NCBI GenBank assembly: GCA_032433765.1
Contig: JAVIAB010000101.1
Location: 61,768,092 to 61,832,091, forward strand
DNA from: Megaustenia siamemsis
Taxonomy: Eukaryota > Mollusca > Gastropoda > Stylommatophora > Ariophantidae
Length of the DNA stretch: 64,000 bases
Direction of reading: 5' to 3'
Positions 1 through 12,205 of the stretch are shown here, in pieces. A program made the translations under genes and the position numbers. The number at the start of each line of letters is the position of its first letter. Positions within the stretch are counted from its first letter, which is position 1. Under the pieces are notes generated by a model that was given only the letters and a program-made list of their open reading frames with translations, was not told where the DNA came from and made no database searches.

Positions 1-331
1 TCATTATTGTAAACTTGTGCTGTCATCGAACAAGGACTGTTACTTTAGTAAGTGGACATCATTATTGTAAACGTGTGCTGTCATCGAACAAGGACTGTTA
101 CTTTAGTAAGTGGACATCATTATTGTAAACTTGTGCTGTCATCGAACAAGGACTGTTACTTTAGTAAGTGGACATCATTATTGTAAACGTGTGCTGTCAT
201 CGAACAAGGACTGTTACTTTAGTAAGTGGACATCATTATTGTAAACGTGTGCTGTCATCGAACAAGGACTGTTACTTTAGTAAGTGGACATCATTATTGT
301 AAACGTGTGCTGTCATCGAACAAGGACTGTT
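1..331. repeat. 58-bp minisatellite, about 5.7 copies
   Basis: The unit starting TCATTATTGTAAAC recurs every 58 bases with only an occasional C/T or G/T change (for example AACTTG versus AACGTG). The last copy breaks off in the run of T at about 331. The array is cut by the window's left edge, so its true length is unknown. No ORF of interest crosses it. Confidence 0.97.
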
Positions 332-712
332 CCTTTTTTCCGTCCGTCATGCGACGTCTACGTGTTTTTGACATGACATATCCGACTTCAACATAACAAT
401 TTTTGGTCCAGGTTTGCCTTCTTTGGATATTATTTTTCGCTTGCCAGATTGCACCACAGCGGGAAATTTGATTGATCATAAACATTCTCTTTCTGGTAAC
501 ACAAGCAATCATCAATAAGCCGTAAGTTGCTGACCACTTTTATCTTACTTGAAAATACCGTCCACACACGTTTTCTTAAGTTACCATGACAACGTTGAGG
601 TACGGTCAAAAATTCAAGATACCGATAAGAAAGTGGGACATGGGATAATTTCCATCTACAAATACAGATAATGGACGCTTGCAATATAAAAGCTGAAGAT
701 ATCAGTAGTAAT
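332..712. other. unannotated spacer
   Basis: AT-rich sequence. I see no gene, tandem repeat or recognisable mobile element. Short open frames on both strands have no recognisable motif. Confidence 0.5.
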
Positions 713-908
713 AAAAAATGAGTAAAGAACCTTCGTCACGCCAAGTGGCGTATAGGGAATATCGTGTTAGTGACCACAAATTTTACAGACCTTCGGCACA
801 CGATTTTTGGGGTAATGTGGTCTGTATTAGGCCCGTGCCGCTTTACTTTCCCAGAAAAAAATCCGGTACCCATTAAAGGCTGGGTGAACTGGACCCGTCG
901 GTTGGGGT
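713..908 (-). mobile_element. SINE-1, truncated copy (body only)
   Basis: The reverse complement matches the body of the full SINE-1 copies at 27756-28018 and 61534-61798. Shared blocks are the CCGACGG just after the B box, GGTACCGGATTTTTT, GGGAAAGTAAAG, the ACCACATTACCCC block and the terminal CGCCACTTGGCGTGACG-type segment. The tRNA-like head is missing upstream of the end of the B box. It is therefore a 5'-truncated or eroded copy with no complete Pol III promoter. Confidence 0.9.
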
Positions 909-3335
909 GTATATATCAGTAATTGCATATATAAACTCTATTGCAAATGCATGTCCATACAGTTTATTGAATAATGGATAAATAAATGGCTTGTCAAATG
1001 TCTCCTTGTTTTATTCGACCCTATGTAACGTAGGTTAAGGGGAAGCAAATGTAGTGACGTAACACTGTAACACACACTCCTACAAAGTATGGTGACAGCT
1101 TTATGAAAAAGAAATGAACACAACCAATTACTGCCGTTTCTACCTTCATGCGGTGTTCCTCAATAAACCACGAACACAAACGCACAACGTAATAAAGATA
1201 AAACTCTTCTACTTCGAGGATAGCGGAAGCAGTGAATGAAGGAAAAATTAAAAGTAGGATAGAAAATAAATAATGAAACGAAACGGAGGTGTACTACGGG
1301 AGTGTGTGTAGCTGTCTAGATATTACTAGTTGTATAGTGTGAGGTGTTATGTTCTCAAATGTAATAGTTTTACATTACATGTTTTATAATTGAATCGAAA
1401 ACGATCTAATTCAGATACCAAAACATGCAAGAAATGTAAGTGAACGTATGTATGAGTTCAGTATATGTGTGCTAGCTCTTTTTGTTTAATCAGGTAATTG
1501 TTTAAAATCAGGTAATTGTTTAAATCAGGTAATCATTTGACAGAAGCATGAACGTAAATATATTTTTAAAATGCTGTCTTTCACTTTTTCTTTGTCCAAA
1601 CACAACCTTGTTTCATCAGTTTTTAAGTTTCTACATTCTCAACTTTCGTTTGCACTTCTTGTGACAAATAAATGATTGAAATGTTTGCTTTTACCGATTG
1701 TAGTGTTAACATTTTTCTTTCCAATCTTTATTTTCTATAAATAGAATTGACCTAACCTTTCAGTGTATCGTAGTAATCATCTCATTCTTCCCTTAAACCG
1801 CATTTTGTAAATTGTATTCTTATTGTGTATTCAACTGACCACGATATAAAGGGCATTTATTGATACTCGTTGAATTACCTTGAAGCGAAGACTGGATACC
1901 AACGTATTTGAACTGTCGTGCCTTGCGTCTTCATACTTCATAGAAACCGTTCGTCTTTCTTTAGCACATTCAAATATATATTTTTGACAGTCAAACAAAT
2001 TGCCCAGGTGTTCCGTCACATGAAGACATTTATTTACATACTTTTATTACATGTCTACAGTCACAAGTTATATTATCAAATAATAAAGTACTGTCTGTAA
2101 TATTATCATCAAATTATCGGGCGGTCTGGATAACCACCGGACTCATATAATCCTGGAATCAGTAAACCACAGAACACATTTCTAGATGTCTAAACACTAG
2201 TCATGTTGTGGACTGATTACATCTACTATTTATTAACTTCGCATTAGTATTCGAAGCCTTACTAATTGTTCTCTGCTAATTATTGCTCGTTATCGCTAAT
2301 CTGTTCTTATCTTTACCTTTCTCTGCTAAACTCTAAGGTTTGTGTCTCTGCTCGTTGCTGCTCGCTACTCCTCTAATGTGTACTGAGAGTGCGTTTGTTA
2401 TATATGTTGGGCACTTCTTTTACCTGTCTACATGCCTGGTAATATATTTGTCTTTACATTCTGTACACACCCACGTCTTAACGTTGACTCTGTCCACCCA
2501 CACATTCTGATTATATGGATTTATTTTTTTAATATTTATGCGCCCAAGCATTCTGGAGACCTTGACCCACAATTTCAATTTGTAATTTACACCCACCATG
2601 ACCACACATGGGTGTCCGTAATTAAATGGAATATGGTATTCCTCGTTTAAAATGATTCATGTCTGTATTTCAAGAATATCTGGACATACAAAGAAATATT
2701 AATATATTAAAAATGAGCCACGCTAAAAAAGGAGAGGGCAATTGAAATAACCGGTAAAACAGTTAATGTGAGACGCTAATACATACACGTAAAACGGTTT
2801 ATTAACTTACAGAGAGCGTTTTCTTTTTCCTCGTCGATAAAAGGCTATTATAGAAGAGCAGCAGATAGAAAAGTGAAGGCAATTCCAATTGATAATAACG
2901 TTAAAACAAATATCAAAGAAAAATACATTAATAAAGACATGGATAACAAGAACAAGACAGTTAGAGCTCAATCAATAAAAAAAATATGTCATATGGGAAT
3001 GTAATGACTGAGAAGACGAAGACGTGTTGATGATGCATTTATCCTTAAAATAAATCTCCATGTTTCTTAGCTCTTGAACCGTATGGAAGGAAAACTAGGA
3101 GTAAGTTAATGTTGTATAGAAATGGCATCATGACGTACAAATACATAATTATACTTGTGTGTGTTATACCTTATTTGTAATTTTAATCGATCACTGTTAA
3201 TGGTTTGTCATTTTAACGGACGGCTTAAAAAAGATTGTAATTCTAGTAATGAATGAACGATCAGTGTAATGAGGAGCTAGATTGCATACCTTAAGACAGT
3301 GATCTTTGAGTTAAATGCTACCTCTGTGGGAAATT
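909..3335. other. unannotated spacer
   Basis: About 2.4 kb of AT-rich sequence with no ORF over 75 codons and no recognised protein motif. A short direct repeat (CAGGTAATTGTTTAAA, three partial copies) lies at about 1491-1535. I see no tRNA, SINE or LINE similarity to the families found elsewhere in the window. Confidence 0.45.
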
Positions 3336-3339
3336 CTAA

Positions 3340-3838
3340 TTTAGTAGCGTCTTTGACCTAAAAGTGTTATCTTCCCAGATTGGCCGCATGTATTTGAATG
3401 TATCAACTGCTTATAGTTTTTCTCAGTTCGTCTTTTCTTATCTCTCAGACTGTTTATTGTCATTCTTCTAACACATTTCATCTCAGTAGAGGTTATTTTT
3501 CTTATTATTCTTGCATCTAGGGTCCAGGACTGGCATTGGTAGCACAGAGTTGGGATAAAAATTGTATTGTAAAGTGCCCGTTTTGCCGCTAGAGTTATCT
3601 CTTTTTGGACTATGGAGTGGTAGATGTCCATTTATTTTACAAGTTTTGTTGCATCTTGAGTCTATTTCTGTTGTTTGTGAATTGTCGTTTTCACTAGACT
3701 TCGTAGGTTTTAACTTCATCTACTTGTTTTAGCTGCCTGTCGTCTATAGTTATGTTTATGTTCTGTGTTTCTCTTTTGCAGTTTACATGACTTCTGTTTT
3801 GTTGATGCTGACTTTCATGTTGCATTTTGTGTCTGTGC
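3340..3838 (-). mobile_element. Family A non-LTR retrotransposon fragment (RT C-terminal region)
   Basis: Reverse-strand frames read SRCNKTCKINGHL, then ALYNTIFIPTLCYQCQSWTLD and EMKCVRRMTINSLRD. This matches the family A copy at 55966-56846 (IDIRCNKACQV, TLCYQCHNWTLD, EMKCVRRMTGNSLRD). The region lies after the reverse-transcriptase palm and is typical of RTE/BovB-like elements. The frame shifts between the two pieces near 3490-3630, so this is a dead copy. Neither the catalytic palm nor the A-rich 3' end is present. Confidence 0.85.
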
Positions 3839-4555
3839 TGATGTATACATATATAATTGACTCACCGCTCCGTGCAGAGGATGGATTTGATCAAGGATAT
3901 AAAGAAAAGAACACACCAGTACAAGCAACAAGTTATAGCAATTAGTATTTGTAAAAGACAGAGGATTGGCACGATATCCACGCATTTAAAGTGGACTTAC
4001 ATCTAGTCCGACATTAAGTTGTGCTGTTGTTTGACTAGTTTCCTGTCACAGGCTGTGTAATGTTGAATGACTGTCTGCTCAAACCCGTTATGTTGTAGTA
4101 AAAAAAACAAATAATTTTTAGACAATGAGCATTTATTTTCTTGAATGCCAGAATCCACTCATATTAAGAGGCTTCAATTTCACAAAATCGAAAATGCACA
4201 ACCTTTCACATGTCAATGTTACACTTATCAACACCAGCAGGCAAATGAACAACAAGCCATGAGGGATTTATGCTACTATCGTTAAAACTGCACATGTCCA
4301 GACCTTGAGATTCGAACAGGTTCAATACATATGACACTGTATTGATTAAACGATATCACACTCCTCATACTGCGCCATACTCAACAGAGGACGTGTATCT
4401 TCCTTCAACTCAATGACTAGATTGAACATCTACAAAGAAACTGACTAAGATTTTGAAAGTAAAAGTGCTCTAGTTAATACAAATAAACTCTTGTCTTTTA
4501 TTTGCAGAAAACGAGTGACGGCAGATAAAAATAATGGGGAAAGAGTGGCTTTGGT
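3839..4555. other. unannotated spacer
   Basis: No tandem repeat, SINE or LINE match seen. No convincing ORF. It lies between two family A fragments of the same orientation but shows no clear family A similarity itself. Confidence 0.4.
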
Positions 4556-5250
4556 TCTGTGTGGAGAAGAGCACATTCTTATATCTTCTTCTCCTTCTAC
4601 TTTCTTCTTTTTCTGTCCTTCCTTATTTACCTTTCAGCGTCGAGAGGAGATATAATTTGCGGTCTTTTGCTCTTCTGTTCGCCTCTGCTGCTGTTATATT
4701 TCATAGTGCTTCTATTATTCCATCCATCTATCTTTTTCGTGGTCGACACTTGGGTCTGGTGTTATGGCAACGTTTATTGAAGGCTCGTTGTGTTGTATTT
4801 CTGCCGTGTCACGACGTCAAACCATTTTATCTGTTGTTTCTTTATATATTCTATGGTGGAGGCTATTCCTAGCTTTTTTCTCGGTTATTCATTTCTGATC
4901 TTATCTATCAGACTGTTTCCTGTCATTCGTCTAATACATTTCATCTCAGTAGAGGTTATGTTTCGTATTGGTCATGCATCTAGGATCCAGGTTTGGCATT
5001 GGTAGCACAACGTTGGGATGAAGATTGTATTTTATAGTGCTCGTTTTGCCTCCAGAGGTATTTCCTTGTTGGACAATAGTGGTGATAACTGTCAAATGAT
5101 TTGACAAGCTTTGTTGCACTTTGATTCTATCTCTGCTTTTTTTTAATTATCGTTTGTCACAAAACGTCATAGGTATTTGAATAAATCTGCTTGTTTTAGG
5201 TGCCTGCCTTCTATAGTTATGTTGATGTTCTATGTCGTTTTAAAACACGT
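4556..5250 (-). mobile_element. Family A retrotransposon fragment, 3' part
   Basis: The reverse complement contains the family A 3' portion in order. First is the block for a cysteine-rich YQC-like segment, then the ACAACAGATAAAATGGTTTG block, then the stretch ending AACAGAAGAGCAAAAGACC near the C-terminus, then an A/G-rich tail of AGAAGAAAG type at about 4560-4600. The same order is seen at 26140-26935 and 55966-56846. Frames are broken by several indels. The forward ORFs here are antisense shadows of this element. Confidence 0.82.
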
Positions 5251-5570
5251 TTTAAAAAGTAAAGTATGTGTAAATAGTGTCCATAATTTGTGGAGATAGT
5301 TTAGACCAGTTACTAGCTATACACTACGTTCGTTATGCTGCTCTTTCATAAGGTATGATGCATAAACATCAATAGGGACCAGGAGCGCACCGTTGTCTTG
5401 TTTTATCTTCTTACAACCACATCGCTGGTCTATAGTTATCATATCTGGTAGCAGGTAGAAAACTGACCACTGGGAGGTAATTCACATCCACTGTCCAACA
5501 ATATCCATGGAGACATGCCTCACTAGTTTAAATAAAACACACATACATTTTTTCATCGCTTTGATGGACA
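5251..5570. other. unannotated spacer
   Basis: I see no repeat or element similarity in this stretch. It leads into the RNase H fragment. Confidence 0.35.
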
Positions 5571-5905
5571 GTACCAGGAAGGGTCACCTTTGTCTACGTC
5601 TCTGGACATGTTAGAGTTCTGGGAAATGAAAGAGCGGACAGGTTGGCTAGTTGCGCTATCATTGAGGACGTCAATCAATGAATCTGGCGGACATCGTCAA
5701 TGTTCTCCGAGATGTGGGTATAGCACAAAACTTCGACAACCATGAGTCCACGTTACTCTAAAGGATGAAAGAGAAGGAATTTAAGATGGTCACTGCCAGA
5801 AGCGAGAAACTTAGGGGGCGTATCAGAGGATTTATCAAATAACATATAACTGGAGTCGTCAGTCGCTGAACACTGCGGGAATTGATGAGGAGGGGATCTG
5901 AGCAA
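5571..5905 (+). pseudogene. RNase H-like retroelement fragment
   Basis: From 5583 the frame reads VTFVYVSGHVRVLGNERADR followed by LAS. This is the C-terminal RNase H signature (W/Y-V-x-GH..V.GNERAD.LA) found in RNase H domains of some non-LTR and LTR retroelements. The GH and the N-E-x-A-D residues are retained. The frame hits a stop about 15 codons later, so the copy is dead. No integrase or protease motif is visible nearby, so the parent element type is uncertain. A Jockey/CR1/I-type LINE is the more likely parent. Confidence 0.65.
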
Positions 5906-6372
5906 TTATGTACATGCATGAAGTGCAGTGATGATGATCCGCGAATAACTCAATGGTACCAGATAGTGATAGCTAATTTTTGTACAAAAACAAGCTTTAT
6001 CAATTAGGTTTTGATTTTGTTTCCCCAGATGGAAACAATTATACACGAAGTAAGAAACACGTTCGAGAGATTGCGAAGATGTGAAAAATAAATGATTCAT
6101 GTTGTAATATTTGTAAACAATTGTAGGGATTTTATTTAATTTTTGTAGAATGTGAGTCACGAACTTTGTCCGACATTTCAATAAAATACAACAATTAGAA
6201 CGTAAAGTATTCATGCAGGGAGAAAACAAGAAACATATACCCATCACTTTTCTCTCGGGTATATAAACATCTACTTGCAAAAAATGTGTTGTTTCTATCA
6301 TTGTTTATCAAATTCCCATTAAGTTCCTACTGAACAGTTCTATTTGCAACTGTATTTTTCGATTTCTCTATG
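5906..6372. other. unannotated spacer
   Basis: Holds a 131-codon reverse-strand open frame (5906-6301) with no recognisable domain. It is rich in Y, F, C and N, as chance frames in AT-rich DNA often are. I do not call it a gene. Confidence 0.4.
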
Positions 6373-6625
6373 ACTCTTCATAAACCTACTTGTACTTGTC
6401 CATCTACAGTGTATTATTCATAAACCTCCTTGTCCATCTACAGTATATTATTCATAAATCTACGTGTCCATCTACAGTATATTATTCATAAACCTACTTG
6501 TCCATCTACAGTATATTATTCATAAACCACCTTGTCCATCTACAGTATATTATTCATAAACCTACTTGTCCATCTACAGTATATTATTCATAAACCTACT
6601 TGTCCATCTACAGTATATTATTCAG
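6373..6625. repeat. 34-bp minisatellite, about 7 copies
   Basis: The unit TCCATCTACAGTATATTATT plus CATAAACCTACTTG recurs every 34 bases. Copies differ at one or two sites (CTACTTG, CTCCTTG, CCACCTTG, CTACGTG). Confidence 0.95.
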
Positions 6626-6877
6626 GTATTACATCTGAGTTCACTGAAACATAAGAATAGTATATTTATTTTTTCGACATCATTATGAAGCTCTTCATAC
6701 CCGTTATTGACATTTCTTCATATTCTTCAAAATTGTATTAATGAATTTCCTTTATTCCCGCCGAATTCATCAGATCTTTCATCAAGCTTATATTTCGCAT
6801 GCTTAAATGTTCTTTTCTGTTTTGCAGTTTGATGCGCGTGTCCCTGTAATTTGTAAAACAAATTTAACCTCAGATGG

Positions 6878-7430
6878 CATATGTACACAAGAGGTGAGAT
6901 ACAGAATGGCTCAGGCAAAAGCAGCTTTCCAAAAAATGAGGAAGATACTGTGCAATCCATTTTTGAAAAAAAGAAACTAGAAAAAATATTTCATATATGT
7001 TATGTAGATACAGTCTTGACATATGGATGTGATTCATGGACTATTGAGAAAATAGACAAGACAATTACTGGATGCTTTAGAAATGTGGTTTTACAGAAGA
7101 AATTTGAGAATACCATGAATAGTTAAGAAGAATAATGAAGACGTTCTGAAAGAGGCCAAAGCAAAAAGAGAGCTAATGTCCAATATTAGGAAGAAACAAT
7201 TAAATTTTGGTCATGCAATGAGAAGAGTACAACTGGAATATAGTGTAACACCTGAAAATGAGGGACGAAGAGATAGACAAGAGTAAAGAGAAAACATACC
7301 ACAGCTTAAGAGAATGGCTTGGCAGAAGGTCAACAACAGATATGTTAACATAACTGTCGAGATCGAAAGTTGTGAAGAGACATGATATTCTACGCCAGTA
7401 GGCATATCACATGATGATGATAACATAAGT
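6878..7430 (+). mobile_element. Family B non-LTR retrotransposon, 5'-truncated
   Basis: The frame starts YTRGEIQNGSGKSSFPKNEE (canonical form R..MAQ.KAAF..M), then runs through VLTYGCDSWTIEK, the LRNVVLQKKF block, and the GRRDR and RDRKL blocks. It ends in a TGATGATGATAA tail at about 7411-7424. This is the C-terminal region downstream of the RT palm in RTE/BovB-like proteins, which carries Y-G-C-D/E-S-W. Several frame breaks (for example after NTMNS near 7126) make it non-functional. Confidence 0.88.
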
Positions 7431-7696
7431 AAGATTAGGGTTTCCAGTACATTGTGTTTCGTTTATGCGCATAATGGTGACCCATATTGTTACAATGATT
7501 GTCAACACACATACGAGTGATATCTTTCTCTCTGGGTCCAGGTCAAATTTGTGATAGCCGTTCTCAGAAGATGTCTGAAGCCTAACATCGTGCGCTCATG
7601 ATAAATATGCAACTCATCGTTCGCCCTTCAATCGATGCTTCACGGTTGTACATAACATTGGATAAATCGTTCTTTTAGTGATAACCATCACAATAT

Positions 7697-8040
7697 CATC
7701 ATCATGTGCCATACCGGTTGGCGTAGGCGATCATGTCCCTCCACAATCTTCTATATACAGTGCATCGTATCAGTTCTGTTGTTGACTGTTTTCCATGCTA
7801 TGACACCAAGCTATCCAGTATTTTCTCTCTTTGTCGTCCGCGATCTCTCTTTCTCTTCATTTTGCCAGTTGTAACCAAGTATTCCAACTTTCCTCTTCTC
7901 ATGATATGCCCGAAAAATGTTGATTGCTTCTTTCTGATGTTTTTTAAAGAGCTCCCTTTTTGTGTTGACCTCTTTGAGAACTTCTTCATTGTTCTTTTTA
8001 GCTGTCCAGGGAACTTTCATCATTCTTCTGAGAAATCCCA
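7697..8040 (-). mobile_element. Family B' retrotransposon copy with 11-bp target duplication
   Basis: The reverse strand reads MGFLRRMMKVPWTAKKNNEE then VLKEVNTKREL, followed by IFRAYHEKR and the RRTT-type block. It ends in ATGATGATGAT, read on the left side. It is flanked by perfect 11-bp duplications CATCACAATAT at 7686-7696 and 8041-8051. Insertion therefore followed target-primed reverse transcription with heavy 5' truncation (344 bp kept). The frame is broken once near the middle. B' shares the B layout but has its own 3' end, with a GTGCCATACCGG-type block. Confidence 0.93.
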
Positions 8041-8284
8041 CATCACAATATATCTTATTATAAATATTATTAAAGCTATTCTAACAAACATAGATAGTAA
8101 TAGCATTGGGAAGGTAGCACAACAGTTATGCTTGTGTTGACTTCAGAATATTTGTTTAATAATCGATATATATATACACTAGATACACTTAGACTTATAA
8201 AACCTAAAATATTGTTGTCTTTTTAGCATATCTACATGATGAATGCATTGTTAAAAGTAAGTAAAGTGACATCTGACGTAAAAA

Positions 8285-8790
8285 AAAGAATGTGAATGGC
8301 AAAAAGTAATTGTAATGTCACGAAGAACATATATCAAAACAGGGCTAAAACTAAGAATAACACAATGTTACATCTTCTCAATATTCCTATATGGTGCAGA
8401 AACATGTACATTATACAAGAAAACAGAACAGAGGATTCAAGCCTTTGAAATGTGGATATATAGAAGAATAGGTAGAAATGGATGGAAGGAAAAAAAAACG
8501 ATGAAGTCTTGAAACAACTAAAAATGAAAAGAGAACTACTAAGCACAATTCAAACAAGACAAATGTGATTTTGGGCCATGTTAAAAGACACACCAGCCTA
8601 CTATAAATAATCCTAGAGGGGAAAATACAAGGTAAAAGAGGCAGACCAAGACTAACATGGACGAGTAACATCAAAAGATGGATAAATCAGCCTATGACAA
8701 CCTGCACCATAAAAGCAAGAGACAGCAGAATGGCGCTCCATGGTAGCCAACCTTCGTTACGGAGTCGGCACTCGATGATGATGATGAAAG
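8285..8790 (+). mobile_element. Family C non-LTR retrotransposon, 5'-truncated
   Basis: The frame from about 8315 reads YIKTGLKLRITQCYIFSIFL, YGAETCTLYKKTEQRIQAFE, then MWIYRRIGRNGWKEKKT. A later frame gives GRPRLTWTSNIKRW and the MALHGSQP block, and the copy ends in GATGATGATGATGAA. This is the post-palm C-terminal region of an RTE-like protein. A flanking AAAGTGACATCT at about 8263 and AAAGTGATCT at about 8785 may be a decayed target duplication. A frameshift lies near 8510. Confidence 0.9.
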
Positions 8791-9165
8791 TGATCTATAA
8801 CTGACTTGATTATAACAATAACTGTTTAATTGTGTATCAACAATTATCATTGTTATCTCATTTAAACAATAGTGCCAAATATGAAATGAAACAAATTAAT
8901 GTACGAGTATACATTTTAGAAAAAAAAATACACTTTTAAACACTTTCTATAGTTGTTCAATTTTAAAGGGTATACCGTCAATCTTTAATGTAATGTATAT
9001 AAATATATATATACATAGATGTTGGTGTTAAAAATAGGTCGGGCAGGGAACTTCCCGTCTTTATTACCTATTATCAGTTTGTGATCACCTCCTCCCCGAC
9101 GAAATACGCCTCGTCTATGCAATTTGTACACGAGTCTGAAAAAAAGGACTTTGCAATTACAAGTC
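8791..9165. other. unannotated spacer
   Basis: AT-rich. No gene or repeat recognised up to the start of the 56-bp array. Confidence 0.4.
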
Positions 9166-12100
9166 ATTGTAGACTGCTGCTACAGCAAAGAGGACATCAA
9201 AGTGCAGTGTTGAAGGTAACACAAGTAAGTATACGTCCAGGTAGAGAGGACATCAAAGTGCAGGGTTGAAGGTAACACTAGTAAGTATACGTTCAGGTAG
9301 AGAGGACATCAAAGTGCAGGGTTGAAGGTAAGACAAGTAAGTATATGTCCATGTACAGAGGACATAAATGTGCTGGGATGAAGGTTAGACAAGTAAGTAT
9401 ATGTCCATGTACAGAGGACATCAATGTGCTGGGATGAAGGTTAGACAAGTAAGTATATGTCCAGGTAGAGAGGACATCAAAGTGCAGGGTTGAAGGTAAG
9501 ACAAGTAAGTATATGTCCATGTACAGAGAACATCAATGTGCTGGGATGAAGGTTAGACAAGTAAGTATATGTCCATATACAGAGGACATCAATGTGCTGG
9601 GATGAAGGTTAGACAAGTAAGTATATGTCCAGGTAGAGAGGACATCAAAGTGCAGGGTTGAAGGTAAGACAAGTAAGTATATGTCCAGGTAGAGAGGACA
9701 TCAAAGTGCAGGGTTGAAGGTAAGACAAGTAAGTATATGTTCAGGTAGAGAGGACATCAAAGTGCAGGGTTGAAGGTAAGACAAGTAAGTATACGTCCAT
9801 GTACAGAGGACATCAATGTGCTGGGATGAAGGTTAGACAAGTAAGCATATGTCCAGGTAGAGAGGACATCAACGTGCTAGGTTGAAGGTAAGACAAGTAC
9901 GTATATGTCCAGGTAGAGAGGACATCAACGTGCTAGGTTGAAGGTAAGACAAGTAAGTATATGTCCAGGTAGAGAGGACATCAATGTGCTGGGTTGAAGG
10001 TAAGACAAGTATAAGTTCAGGTAGAGAGGACATCAGAGTGCAGGGTTGAAGGTAAGACAAGTAAGTATATGTCCAGGTAGAGAGGACATCAAAGTGCTAG
10101 GTTGAAGGTAAGACAAGTAAGTATATGTCCAGGTAGAGAGGACATCAATGTGCTGGGATGAAGGTTAGACAAGTAAGTATATGTCCAGGTAGAGAGGAAA
10201 TCAAAGTGCAGGGTTGAAGGTAAGACAAGTAAGTATATGTCCATGTACAGAGGACATCAATGTGATGGGATGAAGGTTAGACAAGTAAGTATATGTCCAT
10301 GTACAGAGGACATCAATGTGCTGGGATGAAGGTTAGACAAATAAGTATATGTCCAGGTAGAGAGGACATCAAAGTGCAGGGTTGAAGGTAAGACAAGTAA
10401 GTATATGTCCAGGTAGAGAGGACATCAACGTGCTAGGTTGAAGGTAAGACAAGTAAGCATATGTCCAGGTAGAGAGGACATCAATGTGCTGGGTTGAAGG
10501 TAAGACAAGTAAGCATATGTCCAGGTAGAGAGGACATCAACGTGCAGGGTTGAAGGTAAGACAAGTAAGTATACGTCCATGTACAGAGGACATCAATGTG
10601 CTGGGATGAAGGTTAGACAAGTAAGTATATGTCCAGGTAGAGAGGACATCAAAGTGCAGGGTTGAAGGTAAGACAAGTAAGTATATGTCCAGGTAGAGAG
10701 GACATCAAAGTGCAGGGTTGAAGGTAAGACAAGTAAGTATATGTTCAGGTAGAGAGGACATCAAAGTGCAGGGTTGAAGGTAAGACAAGTAAGTATACGT
10801 CCATGTACAGAGGACATCAATGTGCTGGGATGAAGGTTAGACAAGTAAGCATATGTCCAGGTAGAGAGGACATCAACGTGCTAGGTTGAAGGTAAGACAA
10901 GTACGTATATGTGCAGGTAGAGAGGACATCAACGTGCTAGGTTGAAGGTAAGACAAGTAAGTATATGTCCAGGTAGAGAGGACATCAATGTGCTGGGTTG
11001 AAGGTAAGACAAGTATAAGTTCAGGTAGAGAGGACATCAGAGTGCAGGGTTGAAGGTAAGACAAGTAAGTATATGTCCAGGTAGAGAGGACATCAAAGTG
11101 CTAGGTTGAAGGTAAGACAAGTAAGTATATGTCCAGGTAGAGAGGACATCAATGTGCTGGGATGAAGGTTAGACAAGTAAGTATATGTCCAGGTAGAGAG
11201 GACATCAAAGTGCAGGGTTGAAGGTAAGACAAGTAAGTATATGTCCATGTACAGAGGACATCAATGTGCTGGGATGAAGGTTAGACAAGTAAGTATATGT
11301 CCATGTACAGAGGACATCAATGTGCTGGGATGAAGGTTAGACAAGTAAGTATATGTCCAGGTAGAGAGGACATCAAAGTGCAGGGTTGAAGGTAAGACAA
11401 GTAAGTATATGTCCAGGTAGAGAGGACATCAAAGTGCAGGGTTGAAGGTAAGACAAGTAAGTATATGTCCAGGTAGAGAGGACATCAAAGTGCAGGGTTG
11501 AAGGTAAGACAAGTAAGTATATGTCCAGGTAGAGAGGACATCAAAGTGCAGGGTTGAAGGTAAGACAAGTAAGTATACGTCCATGTACAGAGGACATCAA
11601 TGTGCTGGGATGAAGGTTAGACAAGTAAGTATATGTCCAGGTAGAGAGGACATCAACGTGCTAGGTTGAAGGTAAGACAAGTAAGCATATGTCCAGGTAG
11701 AGAGGACATCAATGTGCTGGGTTGAAGGTAAGACAAGTAAGCATATGTCCAGGTAGAGAGGACATCAACGTGCTAGGTTGAAGGTAAGACAAGTAAGTAT
11801 ATGTCCAGGTAGAGAGGACATCAATGTGCTGGGTTGAAGGTAAGACAAGTATAAGTTCAGGTAGAGAGGACATCAACGTGCTAGGTTGAAGGTAAGACAA
11901 GTACGTATATGTCCAGGTAGAGAGGACATCAACGTGCTAGGTTGAAGGTAAGACAAGTAAGTATATGTCCAGGTAGAGAGGACATCAACGTGCTAGGTTG
12001 AAGGTAAGACAAGTACGTATATGTCCAGGTAGAGAGGACATCAACGTGCTAGGTTGAAGGTAAGACAAGTAAGTATATGTCCAGGTAGAGAGGACAGCAA

Positions 12101-12205
12101 TGTGCTGGGTTGAAGGTAAGACAAGTATAAGTTCAGGTAGAGAGGACATCAGAGTGCAGGGTTGAAGGTAACACAAGTAAGTATACGTCCAGGTAGATAG
12201 GTAGG
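9166..12205. repeat. 56-bp minisatellite, about 54 copies, with higher-order structure
   Basis: The monomer is GTATATGTCCAGGTAGAGAG followed by GACATCAAAGTGCAGGGTTG and AAGGTAAGACAAGTAA. Two main classes alternate. One has CAGGTAGAG, GTGCAGGGTTG and GGTAAGAC. The other has CATGTACAG, GTGCTGGGATG and GGTTAGAC. A shorter 52-bp variant (CAAGTATAAGTTCAGG) lacks AGTA. A block of 18 monomers is repeated at a 1004-bp spacing (compare 9869-10060 with 10873-11064), which is 17 x 56 + 52. Reverse-strand 63-codon frames here are by-products of the repeat. Confidence 0.97.

Noticed and set aside
4534..4872. 112-codon forward ORF with hydrophobic runs, looking like a membrane protein
   Set aside because: It is antisense to the family A fragment at 4556-5250. 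Its leucine and phenylalanine runs are complements of the A-rich coding strand of that element.
5906..6301. 131-codon reverse ORF
   Set aside because: No motif, no neighbours that suggest a gene, and a composition expected from chance in AT-rich DNA.
9293..12176. Several 63-75 codon reverse ORFs with repeated MSYLQPSTLMSSLPGHI peptides
   Set aside because: They are translations of the 56-bp array. The period is not a multiple of three, so no long frame is maintained.
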